Positions 63,526 to 64,000 of a stretch of DNA of 64,000 nucleotides are shown here, piece by piece; positions within the stretch are counted from its first letter, which is position 1, and every line of letters begins with the position of its first letter. This DNA is from Pseudomonadota bacterium. Lineage in GTDB: Bacteria > Pseudomonadota > Gammaproteobacteria > Burkholderiales > Rhodocyclaceae. The stretch lies in the NCBI GenBank assembly GCA_018262195.1, contig JAGTRS010000012.1, positions 1 to 64,000 of the forward strand. The letters run 5' to 3'. Both the position numbers and the translations under genes were made by a program. The notes beneath the pieces are model-generated. The model was not told the origin of the DNA. It made no database searches and was given only the letters and a program-made list of their open reading frames with translations.

Positions 63526-64000
63526 CAGTCCTTGTGACGTCGCGTTCCCATTTGGCTGATGAGGCCGAAAACCGCCATCAGCCCCAACGACAGCCAGTTT
63601 CCAAAACGCACGTAGGGCGTCAAGCCTTCGTAGGCGTGGACTTCGCCTATCAGGACGCCGGTCGTGAATGGTTCCAGCACAGCCTGCACTCGTCCGTCGG
63701 CATTGAGGATGGCGGTCATGCCGGTATTGGTGGCACGCAGCATCGGGCGGCCGGTTTCGGCGGCGCGCATCTGGGCGATTTGGAGGTGTTGCGGCTGAGC
63801 CAGCGAACGGCCGAACCAGGCGGTGTTCGACAGGTTGGCGAGGATGCCGGCCGCGGGCAGGGCGCGGATGATTTCTTCGCCGAAGACGTCTTCGTAGCAA
63901 ATGTTGATCGCGACCTTCTGGCCTGCCACGGCAAGTGGTAGCTGCGTTTCCGGGCCGCGCGTGAACGACGACATCGGGATGTTGGCGTAGGCCATGAACC
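63525..64000 (-). CDS. lnt: Apolipoprotein N-acyltransferase, C-terminal part (5' end outside window)
   Basis: Inner-membrane enzyme that adds the third acyl chain to lipoproteins. Only the C-terminal about 157 residues are visible: the nitrilase-type catalytic domain with the active-site Cys in NICYEDVFG, the following NLSNTAWFG and QMRAAETGRPMLRATNTG blocks, and the final hydrophobic helix (LSLGLMAVFGLIS). The frame is open past 64000. The window holds lipoproteins (TatT-like, BON) that would be its substrates. Confidence 0.93.
   Translation of the reverse strand, partial: FMAYANIPMSSFTRGPETQLPLAVAGQKVAINICYEDVFGEEIIRALPAAGILANLSNTAWFGRSLAQPQHLQIAQMRAAETGRPMLRATNTGMTAILNADGRVQAVLEPFTTGVLIGEVHAYEGLTPYVRFGNWLSLGLMAVFGLISQMGTRRHKD

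Overview
The window reads as an ordinary chromosomal stretch of a GC-rich betaproteobacterium, most likely of the Rhodocyclales (Dechloromonas/Azonexus-like). That placement is an inference from the glyQ-glyS-gmhB-plsC-ygjP-gloA order, a phasin, a two-domain PPK2 enzyme and very dense two-component and c-di-GMP signalling. Genes are tightly packed, often with ATGA, GTGA or TGATG overlaps. I see no rRNA, tRNA, CRISPR array, prophage or insertion sequence.

Layout. 0-7.8 kb: fbp (cut by the window edge), a PAS-rich GGDEF-EAL protein, a thioredoxin-fold protein, then rsmE, a polyphosphate:AMP phosphotransferase, argA and yggX. 7.9-11.8 kb: a TRAP transporter with its TatT lipoprotein. 11.8-18.3 kb: a BON lipoprotein, small proteins, an acetyltransferase, an EAL-CBS-GGDEF protein, and an AhpD-like protein upstream of a hybrid kinase. 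18.8-25.3 kb: a complete minus-strand pstSCAB-phoU-phoB-phoR cluster behind a clear Pho box. 25.3-33.9 kb: an RHH-like protein, rpiA, a phasin, a shortened KdpD with KdpE next to kup, a DUF4239-like membrane protein and an HD-GYP response regulator. 33.9-37.7 kb: purT, an ArnT-like glycosyltransferase and a PAP2 phosphatase. 38.2-46.3 kb: a hybrid kinase with a chemoreceptor, converging on a NarL-type regulator and its kinase. 46.8-51.8 kb: a PlcP-like metallophosphoesterase with a GT4 glycosyltransferase, then dgkA with a second GT4 enzyme. 51.8-59.8 kb: a CheY-like protein, an FmdE-like protein, an orphan substrate-binding protein and the gloA...glyQ operon. 59.9-64 kb: msrA, a lytic transglycosylase with a long leader, two hydrolases and the 3' part of lnt.

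How the parts fit. The strongest theme is phosphate. The Pst/Pho sensing and uptake system, a polyphosphate enzyme, and what looks like a phosphate-saving membrane-lipid remodelling locus (PlcP-like phospholipase, two candidate diacylglycerol glycosyltransferases, diacylglycerol kinase) lie within about 47 kb. Degenerate Pho-box-like repeats precede plcP and dgkA. That remodelling locus is the most interesting candidate system here. The second theme is signalling: five histidine kinases including PhoR, five response regulators, three c-di-GMP proteins and one chemoreceptor.
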